Source: Acinetobacter sp. ANC 3832
GTDB taxonomy: Bacteria > Pseudomonadota > Gammaproteobacteria > Pseudomonadales > Moraxellaceae
DNA length: 64,000 nt
Direction of reading: 5' to 3'
Assembly (NCBI RefSeq): GCF_002135415.1
Contig: NZ_NEGJ01000002.1
Location: 124,001-188,000, forward strand
The translations under genes and the position numbers were made by a program. Each line of letters begins with the position of its first letter. The stretch's first letter is position 1. Under the pieces are notes generated by a model. That model saw only the letters and a program-made list of their open reading frames with translations, ran no database searches and had not been told where the DNA came from. Shown here one piece after another: positions 36,501 through 45,979 of the stretch.

Positions 36501-37283
36501 AATAATTTTATGATGTTGCCCCTCTGGCAAATAATACTCAGATAGCGTTTCAAGTTGAGTTAAATCTAATCGTTGAAGTTTTTGAATTTCATCGTTGAAT
36601 TGTTCTAAATCTATTTCAGGTTGTGGTACAGCCTGAAACTGTGCCGAAGCAAAATTCAAACTATTTTCCACCACAGAAATATAGTTCTCTTGAGATTTTA
36701 GTTTTTTATTCAGCAGTAGATAATCAATAATATTTTGTGGTTGCTTCTGAATCCATTCGCGTAAAACATCATGGATCAATTGATAGGTATAACTTTTTGC
36801 ATCATCGGTAATTTCAGCTCGTTCAATTTTGCCACTTTCAAATGCAAATTCACGTAATAACTTCTGACTAAAACTATCTAAGGTTCCGACAAAAAGTTCA
36901 TCTAATTGATCAATGACTAATTTTAGGCGTTCACAAGCATAACCAATTTGAGTCGAAAAAATCTGTAAAACTTTGGCAAACAAAGGGTCATTTTCCTGTT
37001 GTGCTCTGGCTAAAACTTGTTGTTCGGTTAACTCTCGACAACTCTCAAAATAACGATGGGTTTCCACCAAACGTGAGCGAATTCGACTTTTTAACTCTGC
37101 GGATGCTTTACGAGTAAATGTGGTTGCAATGACCTGACTTGGTAAATATTTTTCTAAAAAAATTCGTACCATCAAACTCGAAAGCGTATAAGTTTTACCT
37201 GTTCCCGCAGATGCTTCAATCCAATGTAAGCCTGAAAACTGCATATCTGCAATCGGTTGAATAGACACTTTTTGCTGCGTCAT
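33570..37283 (-). CDS. recB: Exodeoxyribonuclease V beta subunit RecB
   Basis: A 1237-residue RecB, the 3'-5' helicase and only nuclease of RecBCD. UvrD-type motifs are present: ASAGTGKTYTL at about 25, LVDEFQDTNQDQD, MVGDRKQAIYGFRGGD, LMTIHQSKGLEFKFVF and LWYVALTRA. The C-terminal nuclease domain has GSIDLLFFDG and YHIADYKSNFLG, the metal-binding D and DYK residues. It starts 3 bases after recC and is followed by recD, forming one operon. All catalytic motifs appear intact. Confidence 0.96.
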   Translation of the reverse strand: MTQQKVSIQPIADMQFSGLHWIEASAGTGKTYTLSSLMVRIFLEKYLPSQVIATTFTRKASAELKSRIRSRLVETHRYFESCRELTEQQVLARAQQENDPLFAKVLQIFSTQIGYACERLKLVIDQLDELFVGTLDSFSQKLLREFAFESGKIERAEITDDAKSYTYQLIHDVLREWIQKQPQNIIDYLLLNKKLKSQENYISVVENSLNFASAQFQAVPQPEIDLEQFNDEIQKLQRLDLTQLETLSEYYLPEGQHHKIIAKKWRDQAKMQMLFTEVLPAFLVSLQQQGAYALFAPQYANTLKQLTELTTKKPLNKCAEDVLQSFENHPIIRSLKLFIEGMQKLTVDLDVLDSYLQFHLASEVKKRLPQVLQQKGETTFAQQIRTLAEALQGEQGQKFASFVHARYPLILVDEFQDTNQDQDDMLAQIWRHPKRVKNGCMIMVGDRKQAIYGFRGGDMLTFLKAHQDVFGKEGHAYNLVQNHRSVQPLVEAVDALFQRQTDFGEQVIYTPVQAGSRPHPDLIDQQHINPVPLRWLQLEDKATEAEQVAWKIRDLLNQGIQGSLYFAEKSGHRALDENDIAILSKNHDGLDKAQSMLEYLGVRVSRPSKKSVFESNLAKDVGAVLSAIMHPYDEGKIKRALLSRLLGFNLQKLMQLEQQADGLSAYIEQFDQIREMWLNQGFLTAWQFFLNQFDVWKTLVAKQSRDNERVVVNLRHVTELLSQHSEDYQGAQNLHYWYLKQLTSPMQREWELERKLSNEAGVQLMTIHQSKGLEFKFVFLLGADKGIKEMNKTLNFSTSEKINMQTGLIEIQRIVAVNDKNILEQADIDRHDERALAEHHRLWYVALTRASYRVYAMMQDNDGKSTTGLAFWRGHGANIFQHPNSALEPLLTERPIKIEAKPSEVIVPIQAHQFPQQRFYPRGKTSFSYLAQHLTRRQIQDALAVANAETESAEDEINQPIPQIIIAEANQPITWIKASFPMGTVAGNFLHEIFEHIDFQNSQYWHLEIRRRFKNDYAMLWNELIEKFSKAFPSEQQIEETLLQWMSEWLEHILDTPIQSDFKLKQLASDQHLAEFPFYLALSDRVLAIQRIHQLFDEYGIAMPDFKEANSARYLNGSIDLLFFDGKQYHIADYKSNFLGADQQHYNTASIQESMSHASYWLQASLYLVALHRYLKVQLLDYQIEKDLGGAIYLYLRGMNGQAEQGYYYWKPRAEFILRLDAILGYFIEDLSVDKTA

Positions 37284-37286
37284 GTG

Positions 37287-40200
37287 TTATTCCTCCGCCA
37301 CATATTGATGCTGATAAATCGGTTGATATAGGTCATAAGCAAAGGTGTCACAAGCATGTTTGAGCAAAGCCGTAGCATCCTGTTCTTGTAAAATAAATTG
37401 CCAATCTCGATGGTATTTGGTCGCTTCATTATTCTCTACAGAAAAAGAAGTCTGGAATCGAGCTGAATCAGCATTCCATTCTTTTAGAAGATCAGCAAAG
37501 TTATTCAAACTCATTTGACCAAACTCATCTTCATTCCAATCGAGTTCTTTGCCTTTTTCAGCAAGTTGTAAAAGTAAGGCTGATGGTAAAACCAAAGGTT
37601 GAGTTTGTGCATACTGATAAGCCTTAAACCAAGACAATAGAAACGCTTTGGCTTGCGCCGAACTCACACCTGTATTGATGAGTGTGACATCACTAAAAAT
37701 AGCGATACGTTTTAAATGAGGTGATCGCTCATCATTTAAATTGCTAAAACTCAGCCACAGCAAATATTCCAACCAGACTTTGGCACGGCGCTTGGCTCTT
37801 GCACTAGAGGCATCTAAACTCACCCAATCTTTTTTTCCATCAAGACTTGCATATTTAGGTACCGTTAAATTGATGGTTAAATCAGGCTGAATCCGCCACT
37901 GTCGTTGTGTAATCTGGGTTACTTCAGGTGCATAACGATGTAAGCGTGCTTTTAAATTTTCTTGTTCAGCCAAGCTCATTTGCCATGCACTATGCTGAAC
38001 TTTTCCGACAGGTAATTGGTCTTGTAACAGCTCAGGTTTAAAACTCTCAATATTATCTGATGACTGGCTTTGTTGTTTCTGTAAAAAATCTCGGATGGCA
38101 TAACGACCTAATCCATCTAAAACTAACGGTTCATCCTGTGCAGGGATATCCTCAGGTTTTAAATTTTCTACACCCAAAGTCTTGAGGTATAACCGCGCAG
38201 GAAAAGTCATATCTTGAATCCACTGCCCTGCATCCAAAACAGTGACAGCATCCTGTTCACGTTGATATTCCACATTTGCCCATGCTTCACGTTTAGAGTG
38301 TGCATTTGTATGACGAATCTGTTGCGCAACTTGAAACCATTGATCCTGATAACGAATAATTTCAGATTTTTCAAATCCAAGTGGATCAAAGGGTTGTAAT
38401 TGATGGACATGATAAAGTTGCTGAATTTGCTCAGGCACTTCAATCCCTTCAATTGAAACCAAAGTATCGACTTGGCTCAGTACGTCAGATGCAGAAGATG
38501 GCGATGAATCCATTTTTTGAGGTGATTGTGTAATAAAGGCAAGATGGTTAATGAGTTCTTGTAAAACACTTGAAGGCTCACGAACTTCACCATCACTCAC
38601 ATCAAAGCCATTATAAAACAGCCATAAGTTTTCTTGTGCTAATAGTAAAGCATCTAAGAATGCACCTTGATCATCTTCCAAACGAGACCGATCGCCCAAT
38701 TGCGGACGTAGTAATTGCATTAAATCAAAAGGCAAATGATTATTTCGTGTTGGAAATTTGCCACCATCTAAATTCAACATTACCATCAACTTATAAGGCA
38801 AAGGGCGAATCTGACCAATTTGGCTAAAAGTAATTTGACCTGTCGGTACAGCCTGATCCAATTGGCTATCTAAAGTATTTTGAATTTCATTGAGTAAATA
38901 AGGCAAAGGCAAATTAATATTGCGAAGGATTGAATCATCTTGCTCATCATAAAAGCTTGCCAAAGTTAGCATCCGTTCTTGTTTTCTCACAATCTCACGG
39001 ACTTTTTTAAGAGATTCCACACCAGCTTGCTCAAACTCAATAATGTCTTGCATTAACAATTTAAGCCAAGCTTCAACATTCAATGTTAAGCCTGTTGTAG
39101 ATTTTAATTCATGTGCAATCATCCAGTTACGGCGTTGTGCAAAATCTTGATAAATTTCGATTAAAGTGCTGATTAATTCAAATTCACTGGGCAAAACCTG
39201 TGCATAACTTAAAATTTCTGCAAACATGGCATGTTCAGGAATAGCGATGCCTAATGCAAGCCGATCTAAAGCAAACTTCAGGCTAAAACGATAATCATCA
39301 TCGCCCTGACTCAAACTGCGTTGTAAATGTTCTGCATCCAAACCGCGTTTAAAGCCTGCTTGAACCAATAGTTCAATCATACGTTCAGTATTATGAATAT
39401 CTAAGCCATAACGTAATTGTGTCGCATTTAAGCTCAACCAATCGGCAAAATCTTCAATACTCAAACGTCCCTGAACTAGTTCAATTCGACCCAATACAGC
39501 ACGCCACGCATTATTGGCATCCAACTGTGTTACACCTGCTATTTTCACAGGTAAAAATATGCCTTCATGATTCGGTGCATGTGGAAATACACTCCGAATT
39601 AAAGGTTCAATTTGTTTCAGATCAGGAACTAAAACCAGAATATCACTTGGGCGATGTGGATTTTCCAATGTGCTTTGCGCCAACCAATGGGTAAATTGAT
39701 CTCTTAAAACTTCCAACTGTCTTAATGTTGAATGACAGACATGGATTTGAATTGAATCATCTTGCAGGTGAAGCGGATAAGCATGCTGTTCAGGCTCGAC
39801 CAAATATAAAATATCAGATTGTAATTTCCCCAATAAATGCGGTGGAAACTCGTCCACAAAAGCATCGACCCATTGCCCTTCTTCACCTGAAGAAAGATTA
39901 GAAAGAATCGAAAAATGATCACGTGCCTGTTTACCCAAACGAGTCAACAATGGATGACGAGATTCACGGACTTCTGCATTAAAATTTAAGGTGAATTCTT
40001 GAAAAAATTTATCAATATCTTCATCGGTCGCTTTAGGGTTCTTCGCAATAAAGCGTTCTTTCACGCGTAAATCGTATTGTTTTTTCCAGTTTGGATCGAC
40101 ACTGTCTGCCCAATATTCTTGCGATGGGTTGTAATGTAAAATCAATACATCTAAATACTGTCCCAAGCGACGTAAAAACTGTAATTGACTCGGTGGTAAA

Positions 40201-41018
40201 TCTAAAAGCGTAAATACAATCAGCTGCGAGGGTAATTTTTTTAAAGCCTCTTGACGTTTTTCAGCATCATCCATAATTTGCCAAAAATCAGTATCAATAC
40301 TTTGCATTTCAGCAAAATCTTCATGAAAAGTATGTTGCCACAACCAACGTTGCCAACTCTCCAATTCTTGTGCTTGATTTAAACTAAACGCAGAAATTTC
40401 AGTATTGGTTTTAAAAAACTGCTGTTCAACATTCAGTTCCTGATCCCGCCCCCACATCTGTAACCAATTTGTTGAGCAGCTACAACTATCGCCACAGCTT
40501 TGAATACAATAACCACGATAAATCATATAATTGCTGAACAATTTTGAGACTTGCTCAGAAACCCAATACAACATACTTTGTTTTTTTAATCTTTTTTCTA
40601 AACCATCTTCAAGCTGAGCGACACTTTCATAAATTCGCAGAATAATCGAATATAAAGGATGCTCACTCGTTAAAGCGATTTCATCTGTGGAAATAAAACT
40701 TTTCAGTGCCTGATAAATCCGCCATTTCATAATCAAACGTGGAATATTGGCTTTACGAACCTTATCTTTATCTTCTAATACTTGTTGGTAAGCAAACCAT
40801 TGAAAACCTCGAATTCGTTGATGAAACTGACTGTTGGCACTGATCCCTTGCTGTTCGGCAATTTTTTGTGTGAGCCATTCTTCAACCGCTGGTGTCGGAA
40901 CAATAAAATGCTGAGTTTTTAAAACGGCAAATGGATTCTGGGAGGGTTTAGTTGTACTTTGCAACACACCTTGTACCAACACATCAATACGTTGGCTTTG
41001 AATCACATGAATTGCCAT
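37287..41018 (-). CDS. recC: Exodeoxyribonuclease V gamma subunit RecC
   Basis: A 1243-residue RecC, the subunit that splits the DNA strands and recognises Chi. It is a helicase-like protein without working ATPase motifs: HFIVPTPAVEEWL near the N-terminus, FQWFAYQQVL, PLPYKLMVMLNLDGGKFP and LLLAQENLWLFYNGFD. An unusual cysteine cluster CX3CX3CXC (C171, C175, C179, C181) lies in the region after SNYMIYRGY. It is first of the recCBD operon. RecBCD degrades linear DNA and loads RecA at breaks. Confidence 0.95.
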   Translation of the reverse strand: MAIHVIQSQRIDVLVQGVLQSTTKPSQNPFAVLKTQHFIVPTPAVEEWLTQKIAEQQGISANSQFHQRIRGFQWFAYQQVLEDKDKVRKANIPRLIMKWRIYQALKSFISTDEIALTSEHPLYSIILRIYESVAQLEDGLEKRLKKQSMLYWVSEQVSKLFSNYMIYRGYCIQSCGDSCSCSTNWLQMWGRDQELNVEQQFFKTNTEISAFSLNQAQELESWQRWLWQHTFHEDFAEMQSIDTDFWQIMDDAEKRQEALKKLPSQLIVFTLLDLPPSQLQFLRRLGQYLDVLILHYNPSQEYWADSVDPNWKKQYDLRVKERFIAKNPKATDEDIDKFFQEFTLNFNAEVRESRHPLLTRLGKQARDHFSILSNLSSGEEGQWVDAFVDEFPPHLLGKLQSDILYLVEPEQHAYPLHLQDDSIQIHVCHSTLRQLEVLRDQFTHWLAQSTLENPHRPSDILVLVPDLKQIEPLIRSVFPHAPNHEGIFLPVKIAGVTQLDANNAWRAVLGRIELVQGRLSIEDFADWLSLNATQLRYGLDIHNTERMIELLVQAGFKRGLDAEHLQRSLSQGDDDYRFSLKFALDRLALGIAIPEHAMFAEILSYAQVLPSEFELISTLIEIYQDFAQRRNWMIAHELKSTTGLTLNVEAWLKLLMQDIIEFEQAGVESLKKVREIVRKQERMLTLASFYDEQDDSILRNINLPLPYLLNEIQNTLDSQLDQAVPTGQITFSQIGQIRPLPYKLMVMLNLDGGKFPTRNNHLPFDLMQLLRPQLGDRSRLEDDQGAFLDALLLAQENLWLFYNGFDVSDGEVREPSSVLQELINHLAFITQSPQKMDSSPSSASDVLSQVDTLVSIEGIEVPEQIQQLYHVHQLQPFDPLGFEKSEIIRYQDQWFQVAQQIRHTNAHSKREAWANVEYQREQDAVTVLDAGQWIQDMTFPARLYLKTLGVENLKPEDIPAQDEPLVLDGLGRYAIRDFLQKQQSQSSDNIESFKPELLQDQLPVGKVQHSAWQMSLAEQENLKARLHRYAPEVTQITQRQWRIQPDLTINLTVPKYASLDGKKDWVSLDASSARAKRRAKVWLEYLLWLSFSNLNDERSPHLKRIAIFSDVTLINTGVSSAQAKAFLLSWFKAYQYAQTQPLVLPSALLLQLAEKGKELDWNEDEFGQMSLNNFADLLKEWNADSARFQTSFSVENNEATKYHRDWQFILQEQDATALLKHACDTFAYDLYQPIYQHQYVAEE

Positions 41019-41222
41019 ATTCCCTCAACTTTTTCATTCAATTATATATTTTGAACCAATGCACAAAAACACAAACATTCAGCACTATACATCTTAATGT
41101 GAGTGTGGCATTTTTACAGCACAGATCAACAAAAACTTTTGAAAAAACAAGCTAAGCTATGCTTTATGAATCATGCGAAATGAACAATAAATCTCACAAG
41201 CTTGTTGATAGGTAACTCCTTT

Positions 41223-41735
41223 ATGAAAATTGATAAAATTCCAGATTCAATCGATCCAAATTTAAACTTAGAACAAATTCGTACTGAATGCTTAGAGTTG
41301 GTAAAAAAACGTGCCTATGTTTCAGCAGGTGTTGCGGTAATCCCCATCCCATTTTTTGATGTGGTGATTGATGTTGGTATTCTCTCTTTATTAATTCCTG
41401 AAATTAATGCACGCTTTGGTTTAGCGCCTGATCAAGTCAGCGTTTATGACCCTGCAACTAAGCAGATTCATTGGAATGAACTGCGCAAACGCGGCTTTGA
41501 GTTTTCAGGTCTCGTGGTTGCACGTACTGCGGTTAAATCTTCACTGAACAATATGGCTGCGAAAATGATCACCAAACAAGTGACCAAATTCATTCCTTTA
41601 GGCGGTTCAATTATTGCAGCGAGCTTGGGCTATATTGTAATGAAAAAAGTCGCTGAAGCGCATGTAGAAGAATGCTACAAACTGGCAAAAAGCATTCAAC
41701 AAAAGCAAAATGCGCAAGTTGTAAAATACTCTTAA
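41223..41735 (+). CDS. DUF697/EcsC-like membrane-associated protein
   Basis: A 170-residue protein. Its core VSAGVAVIPIPFFDVVIDVGILSLLIPEINARFGL has the proline-rich hydrophobic hairpin typical of DUF697 and EcsC-like proteins, and a second hydrophobic stretch KFIPLGGSIIAASLGYIVMKK follows at about 140. The ATG at 41223 has AGGT at good distance, whereas the longer frame opens with TTG. It is divergent from recC and followed by a terminator. Family call is tentative and function is unknown. Confidence 0.5.
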   Translation: MKIDKIPDSIDPNLNLEQIRTECLELVKKRAYVSAGVAVIPIPFFDVVIDVGILSLLIPEINARFGLAPDQVSVYDPATKQIHWNELRKRGFEFSGLVVARTAVKSSLNNMAAKMITKQVTKFIPLGGSIIAASLGYIVMKKVAEAHVEECYKLAKSIQQKQNAQVVKYS

Positions 41736-41753
41736 TCAAGTTTTCGATGATGT

Positions 41754-41784
41754 AAAAAAAGCGGATTTTAAATCCGCTTTTTTT
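41754..41784 (+). terminator. Terminator after the DUF697-like gene
   Basis: GCGGATTT and AAATCCGC form a perfect palindrome around one T, with A-run before and seven T after. Confidence 0.88.
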
Positions 41785-41865
41785 GTCTAAGTATTCAAGA
41801 TCTGATTCAATTTACAAAACTACTTTTAAATAGTCATGTAAAAAATCTGATGATGAAGAATAAAA

Positions 41866-43293
41866 TCAATCAACCTTCAACTGTTTCAAAATTGCTTTTA
41901 AAACTTGAATACGTGCTGAATATTTATCATTGGTTGCAATAATATGCCATGGTGCATATTCAGTATTGGTTCGTGCAAACATATCCGCTGCCGCATTTAA
42001 ATACTCATCCCAATGCCCACGATTACGCCAATCTTCAGGAGTAATTTTAAAACGCTTATGTGGTGTTTCTTCACGGGCTTTAAAACGAGCCTCTTGCTCT
42101 TCCATTGTAATCGCTAACCAAAATTTAATAATCACCGTTTGGTTATCCGATAAATCTTTTTCAAAGCGGTTAATTTCATCATAAGCACGTTGCCACTCAG
42201 CGGGCTTAGCAAAACCTTCTATACGCTCCACCAAAACACGACCATACCAAGTTCGATCAAAAATGGTAATTTCATGTGTTTCTGTTAATTTTGTCCAAAA
42301 CCGCCATAAATATGGACGACGCAATTCATATTGTTCAGGCGCTGCAATGGTATGAATTTCGTACTCACGTGGATCGAGTTTTTTAACGATACGTTTAATT
42401 GCACCGCCTTTACCTGCTGCATCCATACCTTCAAAAGTAATCACCACATTCCGAGAATCATTGCGTAATGCATCTGATACTTTTTTAGTCAGCTTTTTCA
42501 ATTCAGCTTTATAATCTTCTTCTTTTAAAACGTCTGTGGATGGTGCTAAGAGTGCTTCTGGAATTGCTGCTTGTTTCCACTTGGTACGAACCGTGGTTTT
42601 ATGTTTAGGAAGTTGCTTTAAAGCTTGTAAAAGATACTGTGCAAATTGCTGATCACGTGATGCTTTATCTTCACAATCAATCACCAACCAATCATCGGTA
42701 AACTTTTGACGTAACTTTTGTACCGTATCGTATTGTTTTTTATTGCGCCAATCCAAACCATGTAATTTATGCCAACGTTGTTCGGATGAATCCATTTCAT
42801 CTAAACGCTTTTGCAAGCTTTTCCACGGTAAATCAAACCACACTTTAATCACATCAACATGGTTATTTTTAAGGTCTTGTTCATAAGCACGCATATTTTC
42901 AACATAAGCTTCAAACATGGTCTCATCCAAAGGTTTAGAGACATGCATTGCTGTGGATAATAAATCACTGTACCAATTGCCAAACATGACCTGTATTTGA
43001 CCTTCAGCAGGAATAAAACGTGCATAAGGTTGCCAAAATGTTTGATTATCTGTAAATAAATGTGGTGCATCGGCCTTGACACGTAAATAGCGCGGATCTA
43101 ACCACTCACGTAGCTGTTTAACTGCCTCACCTTTACCTGCGAGTTCAATCCCACTCACCAGAATGACCAAGCTTTTACCGTTATTTTGATCACGCGTATT
43201 TTTCAGCGCATACTGTGCTTCAATCAGATCAACAGAAAGTTCATCTTCATCTCGCAAAGAAAATTGTAATTGTTGTTCGAGCATAAAATTCAC
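41866..43293 (-). CDS. pap: Polyphosphate:AMP phosphotransferase (two-domain PPK2)
   Basis: A 475-residue class II PPK2 protein. Two PPK2 kinase domains follow one another: the first with VSGIELAGKGEAVKQL (about 46), the second with VVITFEGMDAAGKGGAIKR (about 290) followed by DPREYEIHTIAAPEQYELRRPYLWRFW (short pieces), a lid with RTWYGRVLVERIEGF and the EDWRNRGHWDEY. It uses polyphosphate to make ADP from AMP. The length equals that known for the A. johnsonii enzyme. The first domain has lost residues typical of active domains, as usual. Divergent from the FFLEELY gene. Confidence 0.92.
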   Translation of the reverse strand: MNFMLEQQLQFSLRDEDELSVDLIEAQYALKNTRDQNNGKSLVILVSGIELAGKGEAVKQLREWLDPRYLRVKADAPHLFTDNQTFWQPYARFIPAEGQIQVMFGNWYSDLLSTAMHVSKPLDETMFEAYVENMRAYEQDLKNNHVDVIKVWFDLPWKSLQKRLDEMDSSEQRWHKLHGLDWRNKKQYDTVQKLRQKFTDDWLVIDCEDKASRDQQFAQYLLQALKQLPKHKTTVRTKWKQAAIPEALLAPSTDVLKEEDYKAELKKLTKKVSDALRNDSRNVVITFEGMDAAGKGGAIKRIVKKLDPREYEIHTIAAPEQYELRRPYLWRFWTKLTETHEITIFDRTWYGRVLVERIEGFAKPAEWQRAYDEINRFEKDLSDNQTVIIKFWLAITMEEQEARFKAREETPHKRFKITPEDWRNRGHWDEYLNAAADMFARTNTEYAPWHIIATNDKYSARIQVLKAILKQLKVD

Positions 43294-43478
43294 ACTTTTA
43301 TCTATTTTAAATAAAGTATATCCATTTCATTTCTTTGAGCTATATCTTTTCTGTACAGCTTTTTATGAATAAAACATGCGTACTGACCTAAATTCATGCT
43401 TGTTTCTATTCAATTGTCATAGCGATACACGTAAACTCCCTTTATGCTTTTTTCAAATTTAATTTTTTGAGTTTTGAT

Positions 43479-44186
43479 ATGTCTAAGCTTGCAGCACTCG
43501 ATGAACTTTTAGAACAATATAATGCATTGGCTTATCACCAAGACCCTATTTTAAATCAACGTCTACATGATGCACAAAATTGGTTAAAAGAAAGAATTCT
43601 AAACACGCACCAAGAACTGTTTAATCAGCCTGAAAATCAATTAATGGCAAAATACTTTATCAATCGTTTATATGGCGGTCCTGATTTTGACGACCTTGCC
43701 AAGCAAATTGAACGCTTGCTGAAATATGCCCATAAAGCTGAAAAAATCTTGCCTGAAAATGCAATCCGAACTGGTTTAAAATCTGTGGGGTTGGCTGTTC
43801 TCGCTATGCAATTAGATGAGCAAGTGGCAAAACAATTGTTAAAAGATTATCCCGCTGAACAAAAAATTGATGATGAAATGATGCGTTTAACTTTAATTAA
43901 ACTCGATCAGGAAAAAGAACGTCTGCAACAGCTTGATTTATTAGATGAGTTAGGTTTAGCACTGGATAAATACATGCGTTCATTTATTATGCATACCGCC
44001 TTTAAAATGTGTAAAGGCACTGCTGCCAAATATCACTTTGAATTGATGTATGACTTTATAGGTGAAGGTTTTGTGGCAATGAAACCGTTGAAATCTGCAG
44101 CAATTTTTATCAAAAGTTTTACTGCACAAGAACGCAAAATCGTTGAAAATGTACACTTAGGAAAACAAGATCCTTTTAAAATATGA
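43479..44186 (+). CDS. FFLEELY-motif family protein (function unknown)
   Basis: A 235-residue helical protein. The segment MAKYFINRLYGGPDFDDLAKQIERLL corresponds to the FFLEELY motif region of this family, followed by the conserved LAVLAMQLDEQVA. Only the C-terminal LGKQDPF stands out otherwise. The longest frame opens with TTG; the ATG at 43479 is preferred. It precedes the ubiE-ubiJ-ubiB genes on the same strand, but the 150-base gap suggests a separate promoter. No function is known. Confidence 0.65.
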   Translation: MSKLAALDELLEQYNALAYHQDPILNQRLHDAQNWLKERILNTHQELFNQPENQLMAKYFINRLYGGPDFDDLAKQIERLLKYAHKAEKILPENAIRTGLKSVGLAVLAMQLDEQVAKQLLKDYPAEQKIDDEMMRLTLIKLDQEKERLQQLDLLDELGLALDKYMRSFIMHTAFKMCKGTAAKYHFELMYDFIGEGFVAMKPLKSAAIFIKSFTAQERKIVENVHLGKQDPFKI

Positions 44187-44339
44187 TAAGGTTTGAGCCG
44201 ATGTGATCAAGACTTGATTCGCATATTTTCTGTATATTATTCATAACAATTGCATGATGAACGCTGTAAAAGGCAAAAGAATCTGTCATTATGCAGACCA
44301 CTGCAAGATTTATTATTTTTGTGTTCAGGAGTGACTCAA

Positions 44340-45284
44340 ATGTCGAATGAAAATCAAAAGCCGAATGCTCAAACGGAGTCGGCACAAAATACAGACAATG
44401 TGAGTCCTTTTCTAACCGAACCATTACCGCAAGGTACGCCACAAGGTCAACAACAATCGTTACAACAAACATTGACTGATACGCCTGTTTCAGGAACGAT
44501 TCCTAAATATAATTTACCCCGTGGTGCCAATACAGGCAATGTCGGTGCAACCACACACTTCGGTTACCAAACGGTGAGTAGTGAAGATAAAGCACAAAAA
44601 GTAGCTGAAGTTTTCCACTCAGTGGCAAGTAAATACGACATTATGAATGACTTGATGTCTTTCGGTATTCACCGTATTTGGAAACGCTTTGCGATTAATA
44701 TGTCAGGTGTTCGTCGTGGTCAACACGTGCTTGATATTGCAGGCGGTACAGGCGATTTAGCCAAAGTATTTAGCCGTGAAGTCGGCCCTACGGGTCATGT
44801 GGTTTTATCTGACATTAATGAATCAATGTTAAATGTCGGTCGTGATCGTTTAATTGATGCAGGCTGTACCAATGTCGATTTTGTACTTGCCAATGCTGAA
44901 ACCTTAGAACCATTTGCAGACAATAGTTTTGACTTACTCACTATCAGCTTTGGTCTTCGTAACGTGACTGATAAAGACGCAGCACTTGCAGCCATGTATC
45001 GCGTGCTTAAGCCAGGTGGTCGTTTACTGATTTTAGAATTTTCTAAACCAATTTTTGAACCATTTTCAAAACTCTATGATTTATATTCATTCACAGCGTT
45101 GCCAATTATGGGCAAACTGATTGCGAATGATGCTGAAAGTTATAAATACCTTGCGGAATCTATTCGTATGCATCCAGACCAACGTACTTTAAAAGGTATG
45201 ATGGAAAATGCAGGCTTCCAAAACTGTGATTACCACAATTTAACAGGCGGTATTGTTGCCGTTCACCGTGGTTTTAAACTCTGA
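44340..45284 (+). CDS. ubiE: Ubiquinone/menaquinone C-methyltransferase UbiE
   Basis: A 314-residue SAM methyltransferase acting on the ubiquinone ring. The core begins at [18 protein letters not shown] (about residue 64) and has [31 protein letters not shown] (short pieces) and [22 protein letters not shown] [11 protein letters not shown]. About 60 residues before this core are Gln/Pro/Thr-rich and low-complexity, absent from E. coli UbiE. The ATG at 44340 with TCAGGAG upstream is clearly the start. It is first of ubiE-ubiJ-ubiB. Confidence 0.95.
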   Translation: MSNENQKPNAQTESAQNTDNVSPFLTEPLPQGTPQGQQQSLQQTLTDTPVSGTIPKYNLPRGANTGNVGATTHFGYQTVSSEDKAQKVAEVFHSVASKYDIMNDLMSFGIHRIWKRFAINMSGVRRGQHVLDIAGGTGDLAKVFSREVGPTGHVVLSDINESMLNVGRDRLIDAGCTNVDFVLANAETLEPFADNSFDLLTISFGLRNVTDKDAALAAMYRVLKPGGRLLILEFSKPIFEPFSKLYDLYSFTALPIMGKLIANDAESYKYLAESIRMHPDQRTLKGMMENAGFQNCDYHNLTGGIVAVHRGFKL

Positions 45285-45304
45285 TTCTAGATTAAGGTTT
45301 AATT

Positions 45305-45967
45305 ATGTGGTCGATTCTTGCACTCGGTGCAGTTGAACGATTAATCAACCAAGTGATCAATTTGGATGCCATCACGCGCATCCAATTAAATGAGCTTCAA
45401 GGCAAGATATTACGTGTGGTGATTGACTCACCACAATTGTCTGTTGATGTATTTTTTGATGATCATAAAGTTCGTCTTGAACCGACAGTGACGGGTCATA
45501 GCACAACATCTTCTATTTTTGAACAGCGCCCTTTTGATAAAAATAATGCCTTTACTGAAGCAACAGCAACCTTGCATGTTCAAAATGTGATTGAGCTGAT
45601 TAAACTATTTTTAGCAGATGATATTGGCAATATCCCCTTGCAAGGTGATTATCATCTTTTACAAGATATTCAACGCATCATCCAGCAAACTGAGCCTGAT
45701 CTAGCAGCAAAACTGAGCCCATGGGTTGGTCCTGCTTTGGCACATGAAATTGCTAAAATTCAGCTTGCACCGAAACATTTAAAACGCTCCATACAAAGCC
45801 ACTTGTTCTTTGCAGAAGATGCTTTAAAAGAAGATACAGGTTTATTGGCACCACGTTGGCAAATGGATGATCTACATCATGCAACACGTCAACTGAATCA
45901 AGACTTAGATCGTCTTGATGCGAAAATTCAGCAATTACAATCTCAAATTCAACCGACACACGACTAG
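45305..45967 (+). CDS. ubiJ: Ubiquinone biosynthesis accessory factor UbiJ
   Basis: A 220-residue SCP2-domain protein. The N-terminal SCP2 fold runs through ATATLHVQNVIELIKLF and the C-terminal region is coiled-coil (QLNQDLDRLDAKIQQLQSQI). UbiJ binds the isoprenoid tail and assembles the soluble Ubi metabolon with UbiK. Weak sequence conservation is normal for the family; its location between ubiE and ubiB, 20 and 12 bases away, is the strongest evidence. Confidence 0.85.
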   Translation: MWSILALGAVERLINQVINLDAITRIQLNELQGKILRVVIDSPQLSVDVFFDDHKVRLEPTVTGHSTTSSIFEQRPFDKNNAFTEATATLHVQNVIELIKLFLADDIGNIPLQGDYHLLQDIQRIIQQTEPDLAAKLSPWVGPALAHEIAKIQLAPKHLKRSIQSHLFFAEDALKEDTGLLAPRWQMDDLHHATRQLNQDLDRLDAKIQQLQSQIQPTHD

Positions 45968-45979
45968 GTAATACCATAT

